Source: Mycteria americana (Eukaryota > Chordata > Aves > Ciconiiformes > Ciconiidae). From it: DNA of 64,000 nucleotides. Made by a program: the position numbers and the translations under genes. Below, one piece after another: positions 26,201-37,552 of this stretch; positions within the stretch are counted from its first letter, which is position 1, and the number at the start of each line of letters is the position of its first letter. The notes beneath the pieces were generated by a model. The model was not told where the DNA came from. It made no database searches and saw only the letters and a list, made by a program, of their open reading frames with translations. Where the stretch lies: NCBI RefSeq assembly GCF_035582795.1, contig NC_134366.1, forward strand, positions 10,384,161 to 10,448,160, given 5' to 3'.

Positions 26201-28019
26201 TGCTGGTACATCCTTCTACCCTTCATATTTTCTGGTCATACCTTGAGTCATGACAGGTTTGAGGGAACATCAGCTTTCCTGGCAAATAGCTCTGAAGGAA
26301 GAAGCCTCAAATTCTTTCTCTGTGGCATTGTGAAGTAATCCTGCAGCAGACACTGTACAACTCCAAGTTCCCTACATCTAATTGATTTTTATATTACTGC
26401 AGGCTAATAATCTCCATAGAGCTTCTGAAAAGCCCAAGTGAGGATTTCATTTTAGCACTTTGTAAAAGTACCCGAGCAAGTACCTGTTGGGCTGTAGAGC
26501 TGATTGTGTCCAGCTTTGTTCTTGTTCAATTGTTCCCACTACCCCTTCAGCAGTATTGACACAGCAATACATGGCCAGACAGACTTGGGGAAAATAACCT
26601 AGCAAAAATAAAAAATTTAATCAGAATGAATTCTCTGATCCAGTTCATTCTGTGTTCCACAGCAGAAGGAATGACATAACTGAGCAGAGGGAGCTACTCC
26701 AGCCACCACTGTTACAGAGAGAAATGCTTGTGAGCTACACTGTACACTCAGAGCAATCACAAATACGTTCTTCCGTCTGGCCAATGCCATTTTTAGTACT
26801 GAGAGTAACAGAAAATGTGAGAAACTATATTGTCCTTTTGCTACGCACACATCCTCAAAAAGGATTCATGAGTCAAGAAATAACTATAGACGATAATTTT
26901 CAGATAGTTCTTCCTGCCCTGCATTGTGGAATAAGAAATACTTATGCACAATGTCAGCAGGACAAGTTTATTGCATTTTTTGGAAGAACTTTTTAAAGAT
27001 TCACTCGTGCAATAAATTTTAAAGTGTACATTCTAAAATCATTAAATGAATTTATGTATACTTATACATAATGTGTGTCTGTGTATTTATATATATTTTT
27101 GTGTGTGTGTGCTTACTTTAATTTATATTTAAAGTTCTCTGAAATACATTGTTACCCTGCAACAGTATTAAAATAATCTGCTGTGGAAGACAGCATTTCA
27201 TAGCACCCTCTATAGAATTTCTTTACAAGAGCCAAAATATACTGATTTGTATGCTGAGTTAATCTGAATCAAGGTACCGGTATTTCCTTTTTTTGACAAA
27301 ATCACTGTCTATTGACTTTACTGAGTATGGTAGTTTTGCCTTTATAAAGAAGCAGCAGCTTATAGTATTCTTTCATATGAGTTTGTGAGAGTATGTATAT
27401 CAAAGAAAGAAAAATGTAGTCTAATTACTGTTGGAATGTCTCTTCAGTTTACCATTTATTATGTGGTTTATATTTTATTTACTTAAGAGCAGCATTGATG
27501 CCTGTGCCCCAAATAAACTCTTTCTTTTAACATGGAGGAAATATTTAAATGGCTGCTTGAATGAATTATAAGAACTGATAACTTCAAGTAATATAAACTG
27601 AAAAAATAAGCTTATATACAAATCTGAAATATACATAAACTAAAGCATTATCTTAGTTATCTTCCTCTCTTAGATGCATCACTGCATGCACAAAGCCATG
27701 TGCCCCCAATCAATGTCTTCACTGAAGCGACACACTGGAAAAAAAAATGGGAGTTTTGACTACATAGAAATATAATAAGAACTTCACAATGTGACCTGTA
27801 GTTTTTACTGAAATAAATTAATGGATGGCATGCAGATGCCAAGATTAAACAGAGTAATAACAAAACATTAGTAAGCACTTTTAATGTAATTAAATTTTTG
27901 ATGTATTACAATTTTTAGTGTGTAATTATTTTTGAAGGAACTGGAGACTAACACTGGATCACACCCTTATTCAACCTAGTTACTAAAGAAAAAATGTGAC
28001 TATATTTTAAAATTCTATC
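23286..28019. other. Intergenic sequence, no gene recognised
   Basis: Open frames of up to 114 codons occur, without recognisable domains, codon pattern or splice context. A short imperfect duplication (CACTGAAGGTGCTGGGG twice) lies near 23875-23911, and a TG/TA-rich microsatellite lies near 27055-27112. Otherwise I see nothing in it. Confidence 0.65.
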
Positions 28020-28058
28020 GCAGAATAATAGTGTATTATTGCAGAATAATAGTGTATT
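28020..28058 (+). repeat. Tandem duplication, 21-base period
   Basis: The segment GCAGAATAATAGTGTATT occurs at 28020-28037 and again at 28041-28058. It is a simple local duplication in AT-rich sequence. Confidence 0.9.
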
Positions 28059-28622
28059 GTCCATCACAGATAATGATGGCAAGATTTTTCTCATTTGATA
28101 ATCACTCATAGTGATTACCTAATAAAAGGACAGTCCTTGGTATTGTAAGAACCTATGGTCAGTCCAGAATGTAAGCAAGCATTGAAATGTGCTATATAAA
28201 CCATCTCAGCTTGCAAGTGACCTTGAATCTCTGTTTCCTTATTGCTGGAGGCCAGGATTGTTCTGTGGCTACATTCCCAGTCCGCATCAAGGGGCTGCTG
28301 GTAACATCAATCTTAAACACTGGTCTTTAAAACAATTTTTGATGTTGGCCTTGAACAGGCCTAATAATTTTGCTTAATCACCTCTGTTTCTACACAAAAA
28401 CTGGAATCTAGGCTGACTTCTAATTTTTTATTCTTGAGAAATCCAGCCACAGGCTTTCTGTCTGCCATCAAATACCTGGAATCACAATTAGATAAAATAT
28501 GTCAGATGCCCTGTGACACCCAATCATCTTTATTGTATAGAAGTTCACTTTCACCTTAGAGTAGAATAAATTCCATTTGACTCGGAGGTCAGTACTTGGG
28601 GGGAAAAAATGAGAAGTGTGTT

Positions 28623-28666
28623 ATTTGCATATTCAAATATGCAAATTGGATGTATCCAATTTGCAT
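28623..28666. repeat. Two overlapping perfect palindromes built on three POU octamers
   Basis: The octamer ATTTGCAT or its complement ATGCAAAT occurs exactly at 28623-28630, 28639-28646 and 28659-28666. Arms of 11 bases (28623-28633 and 28636-28646) form one perfect inverted repeat with a 2-base centre. Arms of 13 bases (28639-28651 and 28654-28666) form a second, also with a 2-base centre. The middle octamer belongs to both, so either hairpin is possible but not both at once. The octamer is the known target of POU-domain factors; whether it acts here is inference. Confidence 0.9.
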
Positions 28667-29054
28667 TATTTGTCTCCTAATGAGAATGACCTTTTCTGCT
28701 GATGGGAAAAAGCAATTGCACTTGGGCATATGAAAGTTATGGAAGAATAAGGAATTCGGAATCTCTAACAAAACAGGTCAACTGCTTGCTTCTGTAAATA
28801 AAAAAAATAATCAAGGTCATATTGAACCCTAAATCCCAGTGCTTTTTCATCTTTAGGGACACCCAGGTTAGGTTCAGTGTCTGAATTTTGCTGCTCGGAT
28901 GTATCTCTAATGATACTTCTTGCCTGTCACCCTTGCTCTTCACCACCCTTTACAAAGAACATCTGAACAGGTCTCCCACCACTAATGTGGCTCAAGTTAA
29001 GATCGTAACATCTTTATAATTATTTTACATAACAAAATTCAAAGCTTCAAAATT

Positions 29055-29160
29055 CAAAGATTAAGTGACTTGCCCAAGGCTACAAAGAGGACGTTACTAC
29101 ATCAGGATTGGAACTCAGTTGCATCTGGTCTTTGGTCCTGTGTTCAAACACGTTAGATCA
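29055..29160 (-). mobile_element. MIR-like (CORE-SINE) fragment
   Basis: The plus strand carries GATTAAGTGACTTGCCCAAGG and, further on, AGGATTGGAACTCAGTTGCA and GTCCTGTGTTCAAACAC. In reverse complement this is the order of a MIR core: the segment resembling CTTGGGCAAGTCACTTAA is the best conserved part of that family. It is an ancient, short relic. Confidence 0.6.
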
Positions 29161-30417
29161 AGTTTCTTTCAGTACTGAAATTGAAATGGAAAGAAGCCGC
29201 AACCAATTTACAAAGCAGCATTAGGATCACATAGACTGTGCAGTTCTACTTCTGTGAATGCCAAAGAAGGAAACGAGTCCTGCATACAGGCACCTCATCC
29301 ATAGAGAGGTAACATCATTATTATTGCCATGTATTACTATACATTTAATTATCCTCTCTACTGAAAAAAAAAAAAAAGTAAAATTGCTGGTATGCTTCTC
29401 TTCCTTTCAAGCTTATTCTTTCATCTGCAGACCTCAAAACCAGGCAGTAATATCACCACATAGATGATAGGTCTTAGAACTGGAACCACTCACATACAGG
29501 ACTCAAGATTAATTAAACAGCTAGGAATTCAAACAAACATCTTGGCATGGCTTATAAGCAAGGGCACAGTTATTTATTCTTATTGTTGTTTCTTTTTCAT
29601 TATGGTGCTGCAGGAGGCCCCCATCAGGGATCAGGGCCCCATATTTAAGCACTTAATAAAAACATGGCATCTGCAGTTAAGAATTTACAACTGCAATTAT
29701 AAGATGACAAATAAAACCATCTCTTCGGTTAATTTCTGTAATCATAATATTCTAAATGATACTAACATGTACCTCATTTTAAGTGTGTGTTTTCCCATGA
29801 TTATGTACAGGAATGGGCCACAGTAAGCTTAACACTGCCACTCTGAAAGTGCATCCAGGCAAATGTGAGTTGTCCTAAAAACAGATATCTTACCTCTGCC
29901 ACCAGTAAGCAAGGAGGAAAATTCTACTGAGAACTAGAAAATTCAAGCTGTACAGAACCAGCCAGCTCCCTAGGCATACACATACATATCCAGTTGTGTA
30001 GGACTTTGTTCCTAATGTTAGCTCACTTGTCAGTAAGCTATTTTTTGCAAAATTATTCAGGAGAGAAAAGACGACAAGCCCTTTCATGATAAACATTGTA
30101 GTTACACAAAAAGGGCTTTTGTAATTGTTCCTGTTTTCACCTGTGTTTCAAAACCTATTTCATATTGGGCACAGGTGCAAGGGCTTACAGATCGGGCAAC
30201 AGAAGGACCAGCTGTAGTTGTTAGGAGTAATGAATTCTCCTTTAAAGTAGCATGGGCAATAACTACCCTACCAGCAGGCTACCCTGACGCAATAATTTTT
30301 GTAATCTGCTAATGGTATGGCTTCATAACTGATGTAGGGTGATCTTAGACTATGCTGCCATTGGAAGGAGCAGTTTTCTTCTCTTTCCTATTGCTAACTA
30401 CCTCTTTTTGTAGCTGA
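29161..30417. other. Intergenic sequence, no gene recognised
   Basis: The stretch is AT-rich with short open frames only, including one of 120 codons at 29464-29826 with no recognisable domain or splice context. A poly-A tract lies near 29363-29376. Confidence 0.6.
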
Positions 30418-30422
30418 ATCAG

Positions 30423-30983
30423 TGTCCTGGTTTCAGCTGAGACAGAGTTAATTTTCTTCGTAGTGGCTGGTATGGGGCTATGTTTTGGATTTGTGCTGAA
30501 GACAGTGTTGATAATACAGAGATGTTTTAGTTGCTGCTGTACTAGTCAAGGAATTTTCAGCTTCTTGTGCTCTGCCAGGTGCAGAAGAAGCTGGGAGGGG
30601 ACACAGCCAGGACAGTTGATCCAAACTGACCAAAGGGCTATTCCATACCACATGATGTCATGCTCAGTATAAGCTAGGGAAGAAGAAGGAAGGGGGGACA
30701 TTTGGAGTGATGGCATTTGTCTTCCCAAGTAACCGTTGCGCATGATGGAGCCCTGCTTTCCTGGAGATGGCTGAACACCTGCCTGCCCATGGGAAGTAGT
30801 GAATTAATTCCTTGCTTTGCTTTGCTTGTGTGCGCGGCTTTTGCTTTCCCTATTAAACTGTTTTTATCTCAACCCTCAAGTTTTCTTACTTTTGCTCTTC
30901 CGATTCTCTCCCCCATCCCACCGAGGGGGAGTGAGTGAGCGGCTGCGTGGTGCTTAGTTGCCGGCTGGGGCTAAACCACGACA
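30423..30983 (+). mobile_element. ERVL-type endogenous retrovirus solo LTR with 5-bp target duplications
   Basis: A 561-base element starts TGTCCTGGTTTCAGCTGAGA and ends CTAAACCACGACA; its ends TGTCCTGG and CCACGACA are 7/8 inverted repeats of the usual TG...CA type. It is flanked by the identical pentamer ATCAG at 30418-30422 and 30984-30988. The internal text (CATGATGTCATGCTCAGTATA near 30651-30671, CCTATTAAACTGTTTTTATCTCAACC near 30848-30873, and GCGGCTGCGTGGTGCTTAGTTGCCGG) is that of the abundant ERVL LTR of neoavian birds. No internal retroviral genes flank it, so it is a solo LTR left by recombination between two LTRs. A TATA-like CAGTATAAG and a TATTAAA polyadenylation-like site lie within it. 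Confidence 0.97.
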
Positions 30984-30988
30984 ATCAG

Positions 30989-33900
30989 AAAATTAATCCA
31001 GCCCAATTGAAAAGCTTATTAGTTTTATTTGGATCAAATCTTGGCTTTGGTGCATTATGCCACAAGTCCTGGTGTTAACATGAAGAAAAATGAGGGAATG
31101 CATTACCTGGACAAGTGCATGGCAGACTGAGGTCGTCCTAAAGTAGCTACAAAACTGCAGTCTTGAAAGATGGTGATTGCTTGAAAGGGATGTTAGCAGG
31201 TGTAGGAGTAGATTAGGGTGGTTTCTAGTGTCAGATATGTGCCAGACACCAACTGTGTAAACATGAGATTATTCAAGCTCATGCATATATAGTTTTGTTT
31301 CACTGCCTTGTCCTTCGCATACGAGTCACCTAACTCGGTATCTACAATGCAGTTGCCTGCATCTAAGAGTGTCGTGCACGGCTCCCTTTTAAATCAGTGG
31401 AGGTCTAACCGTTGGGTTAATGGAGTCTAAGGCACTGTCCATCTCGTCCTGAGGCAGAAGCCTGAAATGGATTAGATTAGATTTTTCTCTAAAAGTGACT
31501 ATTTCTCTCCATTTGACTATAAACAGAGAGCAGGGTGACTGGCTCTGCTGTAGATGTCTGTCTAAACTGTGGGAGAACTCTATCTTGTCTGTCAAGGTTA
31601 GATCAGTGTTGCTATTTCAAAGTACTTTGAGAGAATGGTCGTTAACTAGAGATGTGGTGTGCACAGTCCACTGCTGCACTCTGGTTATGGTCAGGTAAGT
31701 AAGTTCCTGAACAGGAACTGTGTATTAAATTAATACTATATTACAAACAGTAACATAATGCATTATAGGAACAGAGATTAAGATGTAGAATGACCAACAC
31801 GTATAAATTGATATCATTGTTACAGTACAAATTACCAGATCCAAAGTTTGCTGTTGTCCCGGAAAGACCTCCAAATTCTTCATTGTATTTGGCTCAGATA
31901 CATATTTTGCAGATTTAACAAAGCCTCAGGAAAAATGCAGTGAGACTTTTGTTAATAGCTAGGAGCACCCCACTGAGCTACAAAAAGCTGCTGGAAATTA
32001 ATTGTCCCTGAAAACAATTACCTCACACCATGTATAAAAAAAGACAGTGTTAGCAGTGGGATGAACAGTAATGCTGCACACTACTACTGGTGCAATTGCT
32101 CCTGTGTCAGTGGCACAATACTTATTCTTGCCAGTGTTTTCACTTTTTATAGATAAATAAACAGGTAAAAGGTGATTTTAACAAAGTAACAGTTAATTTT
32201 AGGGGATTTGTTTGTTGAATTCAAGTATGTGTAGGTATTTATTCCAGAGTGTCACTCCTATTTCCAAGTATTCTTTTTTTAAAGTTGCCTTGTCAGAATT
32301 AAAGAAATAGCTAATAAAAATAAAGACTGATCTTCAGGGAATAGAATTACAATTGGTATGTTAAAGCTAAGCAATTAACAACAAAGGAGAAAGAACAGAG
32401 GGAAAAGGAAATGTCCCTTGTTAAATATTTACTTTTTTTAAACGAAAACTGCCTTATAAATGACAATATAATACAAGTGTTCCTTGGATAAGGTCAGCGT
32501 TCAGCATAGAGTTAAGTCTCCCATAGAGACTTACATTTCTTGGCACAGAAACTTCGATTATATAAATTTCGTATAGGAAATGCAAAGTGCCATAATGTGG
32601 GACTTTGATCAATGATGCTATCCTGATTTATAATTGTTTTTTTTTTAAACTGTGATGTGCACAAAGCACTAATTTAAAAGCTCATTTTAGCTGCAACCTA
32701 CCTCTTCCTTTTAATAACAAGAAAGTCATCTGATTACATTTTTTCAGTCATCCTTGTGTCACGTATTAGATAATCTCCTTATAGTTTAAAACTAAAAATG
32801 CTAATGGATTGGGGAAATGGGTTTCTGCTTTCACCCAGCATATCTGTCTTTTTTATGCTTGTCTTTTGGATCATTTATCTAAATAATAACCTTTAGTACC
32901 CACTCCTTCCTTCCAATGAACTAAAAGATATTAATGATTAAAGTCAGTGAATACACGTCTTCTCCCTACTCTAGTTTTGCCAGCTGAGGTTACCACTTTC
33001 AGCTGCTTTTTTGGGGGGGCAGGAGGGGGAGGACAAGCTGCGGACATCCCCTTGCAGAGCTACTCATATGGTTACTTCCTAATTTGTCTCAATCAAAACA
33101 GCCTAAGTTAGTGTAAACTAACTGTAGATCTCTTTTAATGAGTATCACCAGTCAGCACTGACTGAAAGGACATTGATCTCAGTGACTAAAAGAAAGCAAT
33201 TATATGAAAAACTCAGCAAACAGCTTTCAGTCAGCAAATCTGTTGGGGCAGCCCCAGAAAAGAGACAGTAATAAGCCCCCTCAAGGGAAGGTGCTGTGGG
33301 TGGTAACTTCTTCAGCAGGCAAACCTGGAGATGCAGGAGGATATATTTGCATGGCCTTAGTCTCAGAATGATGGAAGATAACTCATTTTGTACAAAAGCA
33401 GCATGGAGAAGATAAATGACCAGCCCAAGGTCAGGTACAAAGATTGTGGAAATTGTGGGAGTAAGTGCCAGGACAGAGATTTTGTGTATTTCAGTTTTCA
33501 TCATGCCTGACTTAAGGTGCATAAGGACCGAGCTTTTAGAAATTGCTTAGCACATAACCCTCTGGAAAAAAAAACCCACAAGATTCTGAGCAACAGGGAT
33601 GTATCTTTAAAACACTAAGGAAATCGCTTTCGTCACCTACAGATACCTTCTGAAATAAACAGAACTGAAGCACGTTTGAAGAGCCAACAACTCTGTACTG
33701 CCTTGAGACTTTGCAAAACATTTTCCAGAGGAAAAGTATCCTTCCACAGCCAATGTCTCCCAGAAATTTCAGTTCTGCTGACCCCAGTGGTGACAGTATG
33801 ACATGAGGGAAAACAATACCTCAAGTAGATGGATACCATGCTAGAGACTCACAGCAGAGTCTTCAAGTAACTTGCACTGTTCTGAGGCTCTCACTGCTAT

Positions 33901-36480
33901 GCTAGAGACTCACAGCAGAGTCTTCAAGTAACTTGCACTGTTCTGAAGCTCTTACTGCTTAGAATAAATTCATTCTGGCACAAAGCTTTCAGTCTGCATA
34001 GTCAAAAAAGGCTTTGGATGTAAAGCGATATTCTTACATGAATCAGGCTGTTTTCTCCATTGATAAGAACAAAGAATGACTCTATGAGCTCAGTCTAAAA
34101 TTCTTCCTGGTGCGGCTTTGATCTTTCCTGTGGTGATAAATAGCACAATATTCTCAATAGTTGCAAATTACAAAAGAGCCAGAATCTACCTATGTGTATT
34201 ATGTAGTCACTAAATCACATTTTCATGGCATGTGGGAGGTGACCAGGAGACAATAGCAGACAGACAGCTAAAGGAATTGTATTCTGCTCATTCTGCAGAG
34301 GGTGGGGAAAATAATCCATTAATATAATTTAATAGGAAAGGAAATCTCTTAACAAATATTATCTCAGCAGGAAGCAAAAATTTACTGAAGCAACAATTCT
34401 ATATGAACTTTCGTTTCCAGTGAATCATACCATTATGTTCAATTTCATTCTAAATGCAAAACCTGCCCTTGCGGCTTGTTCTCTGCTGCAGGATCACTGT
34501 CAAAACAAAGAACAATTACAAAATGTTCCCTCAATTCAGAATTCCTATTTGGTAATTGACGCCCATACGATGCAGAGAGCTAAATGTGAAATTTGTAAAA
34601 TACAAACTGGATTTCTCCCCTTTTCTGGTATTTAGACAACACAGGAAAGTTGGAGAGTAGTTGACAGGACTTTCTAATTATTCACATTTTAGATTTTAAA
34701 ACAACTGTATTTACCAGGTACTTGAAGCCAAATTGGTAAATGTAAAATAATAAACCACAATATTCTAGGATAGTATCTGAAATATTTGTTGTAATGTATT
34801 TATTTAGATATGGCATCACTAGATTTGCATGCTGAATTAGTCTATTAAGCAGATTGATATTTCTTTCAATACTACATTTTCTTGATTATTATAATTATAA
34901 TTTGTCTGAAATATTGCTTTAATTGTTAGAAACTATTTTTACTTCACAAACAGGTGATAATAATTCTATTAGTATATTTTTTGCAAAAGTAGCATGCCCA
35001 TTTTCACCCAAATTTGGGATTGTGGAGTTCAGCAAAATACATACTTTCCACATTTTGCTTTGTGACATGAGGTACTGAAAAAGGCAAATATTGACATTTT
35101 CTTTCTTTGAAGATACATGAAATTTGTCATTATGGGAAAGCTCTGTTGCCCTGAATGACAAATTACATGATGAGACAGACGGAAGATGCAAATCTTGGGG
35201 TTTTAAAAGCATCTAATATTTTCGCAAATTATATTCAGCTGTATTTATCTAGCATTCTGGCATGCTGCTGGATTACTGTTATCAATAAATCCATAAATAG
35301 GATGCAAAATGCATGTGAGCTGTCTGTGCATGAATAAAGAGCAGCCCAGCAATAAATTATAGCATAATATATAGTTTCAAATGTAGCAAAAGGAATGCCT
35401 TGACAAATCAATGCAACATATTTTGTCACTGAGAGTGAAAGATTCATTATGCATCAGCCTTGAGAAAGCTGGATTTCTGAAGCATGGGTCACCTAGGACA
35501 TATGATGTAATGAGAGAATATGGAAACATGCACAGAAAGACAAAAATAATCTTCTGAATAATAAAGCCATATTAAATTTTCAGGTAGAATATAAGTCCTG
35601 TGCAGTACTTCATTGTTCAAGAGAGGTCAGGAGTGCAACGCCAAAGAACAAAATAATGAAGCCTGACTTCCTATGGATTTGGTCCCCACAGGAGATTCAA
35701 GACCAACCCTTTTTCTGAAACTGGGTCATATGCGCTGGCTTTCATTTGTGTTTTCTGGTGTCTGCTAAGGTCTAAACTCATCTTGTGGCACTTTGTTCAG
35801 CTGAGAAATTCTTTCCTCTACCCAGCCACCTATTTTGATGAAACTTGGGGAAATTCAGTGTTTCCAGGAACTCCAGACATCTGCCAGACATGACTGAAAC
35901 TGGCACTAGATTTCGAAGTTGGTGGGAGGACAAGACACAGACACAGGGCCAGACACACAAACCCAGCAGGTTGCATAAGCCTCCAGTACAGCAAAGAGAC
36001 TAAAAATAAGACCAACCAATTGGTTTTCCTGCTGACAGCAGGAAACTGCCATGGGACATTTAATTCCCTCTGATCACATAAATGACAGATGAGTTGTCAC
36101 CTGCTGTGCATGCCAGGCCAGGCAAAGCAAGGAGGATCCCGTCCCTGTGGCAAGGGCCACTGGTCCCAGCAGCTGCATCACCTTGTCCTGCACGCCGCTG
36201 TGGATGGAAACGCCCCAACAGAAGTTAGCACTGGACAGAGGCTGTAGACGGGGACATTGTCTCTGGCATGCTCAGGAAGAGACACCTGAGGGTTGGAAGG
36301 GGCTTAAAATGGGGGACTGGGCAGGTGGAGGAGAAGCCAGGGGTGCTGATATCCCTCAGCTCCTGCGGCCTCGAGCAACAGCCTCGTGCCCAGCAGGCAT
36401 TAGGGCCTATGCAACCACAGCCAAGGCTATGAGGGACGAATTGTTCCAGTCCCTTCTATAAGAAGAGGGACAAACCTTAC
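30989..36480. other. Intergenic sequence between the solo LTR and NOM1
   Basis: No gene is supported. The longest open frame (125 codons, minus strand, 33145-33522) has no recognisable domain. The stretch holds the 61-bp tandem duplication at 33838-33959. Composition becomes GC-richer from about 36100 toward the NOM1 promoter, where a 104-codon open frame also looks non-coding. Confidence 0.65.
33838..33959 (+). repeat. 61-bp tandem duplication, two copies
   Basis: The unit beginning ATGCTAGAGACTCACAGCAG lies at 33838-33898 and again at 33899-33959. The copies differ at two positions (GAGGCTCTCAC against GAAGCTCTTAC), so the event is recent relative to the surrounding sequence. Confidence 0.95.
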
Positions 36481-36619
36481 ATTTTCTCAAATACGTAAAA
36501 AAAAGAGGGGATCTCTACGGATGTAGCGGCTTTGGTACGGGTTTCAAGCGAGCTCCAGCCCCCCGGGGACCATCTCGTCAGAGCTGGGACCGTCTGAGGG
36601 GCCGCCCCGCGGCCAACGC

Positions 36620-36633
36620 CCAGCAGGGGGCGC
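36620..36633 (+). promoter_or_regulatory. CTCF motif in the NOM1 promoter
   Basis: CCAGCAGGGGGCGC matches the CTCF core consensus CCASYAGRKGGCRS at all 14 positions, and is followed by T as in strong sites. It lies 56 bases upstream of the NOM1 ATG, in plus orientation. Motif presence is observed; occupancy and insulator activity are inferred. Confidence 0.75.
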
Positions 36634-36642
36634 TGCGGCCCG

Positions 36643-36696
36643 AAATGGCGGCCGCGCGGCGGAAGAGGAAGGTCGGCTCTTCCCCAAGATGGCGGC
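36643..36696 (+). promoter_or_regulatory. NOM1: Paired YY1-type ATGGCGGC elements over the NOM1 start
   Basis: AAGATGGCGGC at 36686-36696 is the full YY1 consensus and includes the NOM1 start codon. AAATGGCGGC at 36643-36652 is a second, near-consensus copy. YY1 elements just downstream of the start site, often covering the first ATG, are a known feature of TATA-less promoters of ribosome and housekeeping genes. Confidence 0.65.
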
Positions 36697-36728
36697 GCCC
36701 AGGCGCGGCGTGGCTGAGAGGAAGATGA
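36645..36728 (+). CDS. Upstream ORF overlapping the NOM1 start
   Basis: An ATG at 36645 in strong context (A at -3, G at +4) opens 27 codons, beginning MAAARRKRKVGSSP, and stops at 36726-36728, that is 37 bases past the NOM1 ATG and in another frame. If transcription starts upstream of 36645, ribosomes would meet it first and could lower NOM1 translation. If the start site lies between the two ATGs, it is irrelevant. It is more likely regulatory than a functional peptide. Confidence 0.35.
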   Translation: MAAARRKRKVGSSPRWRRPGAAWLRGR

Positions 36729-37552
36729 AGCGGCCGGCGGCTGCCCGCGCTCGCCGCGGTGGGAAGCTGGACAGGCTGCGGCAGGCGGTGCAGGAGTTCG
36801 TGCAGGCAGCCGGCGACCAGCCGCCGCTGTCCCTGCTGAAAGACTCCGAGAGGCAGAACCGCAGGAGCCGCCGGGACGCGAGGAAGGAGAAGCGCAGGCT
36901 CAAGCGGAGCCGCCGCCGCCGCCTCCAACGCGGGGAGCCGGTGGAGGCCCCAGCGAAGCCGGCCCCAGCGAAGCCGGCTCCTGCCGCCCGCCCCAAAGCC
37001 CCGGCCTCGCCCGCCGCCGCCGTCGGAAAGCCGCGGCTGGGGCCGCCGCGGCAGCAAGAGGCGGTGCGGCCGCCTGTGCCGGCACCGACACCCCGCGCGG
37101 CCCCCCCGGCTGCCGCAACCGCCTCGGCGCGGAAGCGGGCCCTGCTGGAGGCCAACGAGGAGGAGGAGAAGGAGATCCGGCGCCTGGAGCGGCAGCTGGG
37201 GCTCGGCAAGCGCCGCAAGAAGCAGGAGGGGACCGCGGCGGAGAAGCTGCCTCAGAGCTTCCTGCGGGACGGGCTGGGCTACGTGCTGGGCGCCTTGGGC
37301 TCCCGGGCCGGCCTCAGCAGGCTGTGCGAGAGCAGCGACGAGGAGGAGGCCCCGGAGCCGCGGGAGGGCCAGCCGGGGCCGAAGGAGGAGGACGAGGAAG
37401 AGGAGGAGGAAGAGGAAGAGCCAGAGGACGCCTCAGACCCCTCCGAGGGAGGCGATGTGGAGGGACAGTGGGAGAGCGGGAGCTCGTCCTCATCCCCCGA
37501 GGACGGCGGGGTGCTTGAGGCCAGCGAGCCCCCGGGCGAGGAGGAGGAGCAG
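36689..37552 (+). CDS. NOM1: NOM1 exon 1 (residues 1-288, disordered N terminus)
   Basis: The exon encodes a Lys/Arg-rich start (nuclear and nucleolar targeting is likely), an [11 protein letters not shown] repeat from a 15-base tandem duplication near 36951-36980, a coiled, charged segment with [24 protein letters not shown] at about residues 152-175 that is the best conserved block of this exon, an [14 protein letters not shown] motif near 191-204, and then a long Glu/Asp/Ser tract. It ends GAGCAG before the donor GTAGGG. The following intron (37553-38387) holds nothing recognisable. Confidence 0.93.

Noticed and set aside
36544-37218. 224-codon minus-strand open frame at NOM1
   Set aside because: Antisense shadow of NOM1 exon 1 with Arg/Ser/Ala-rich low complexity.
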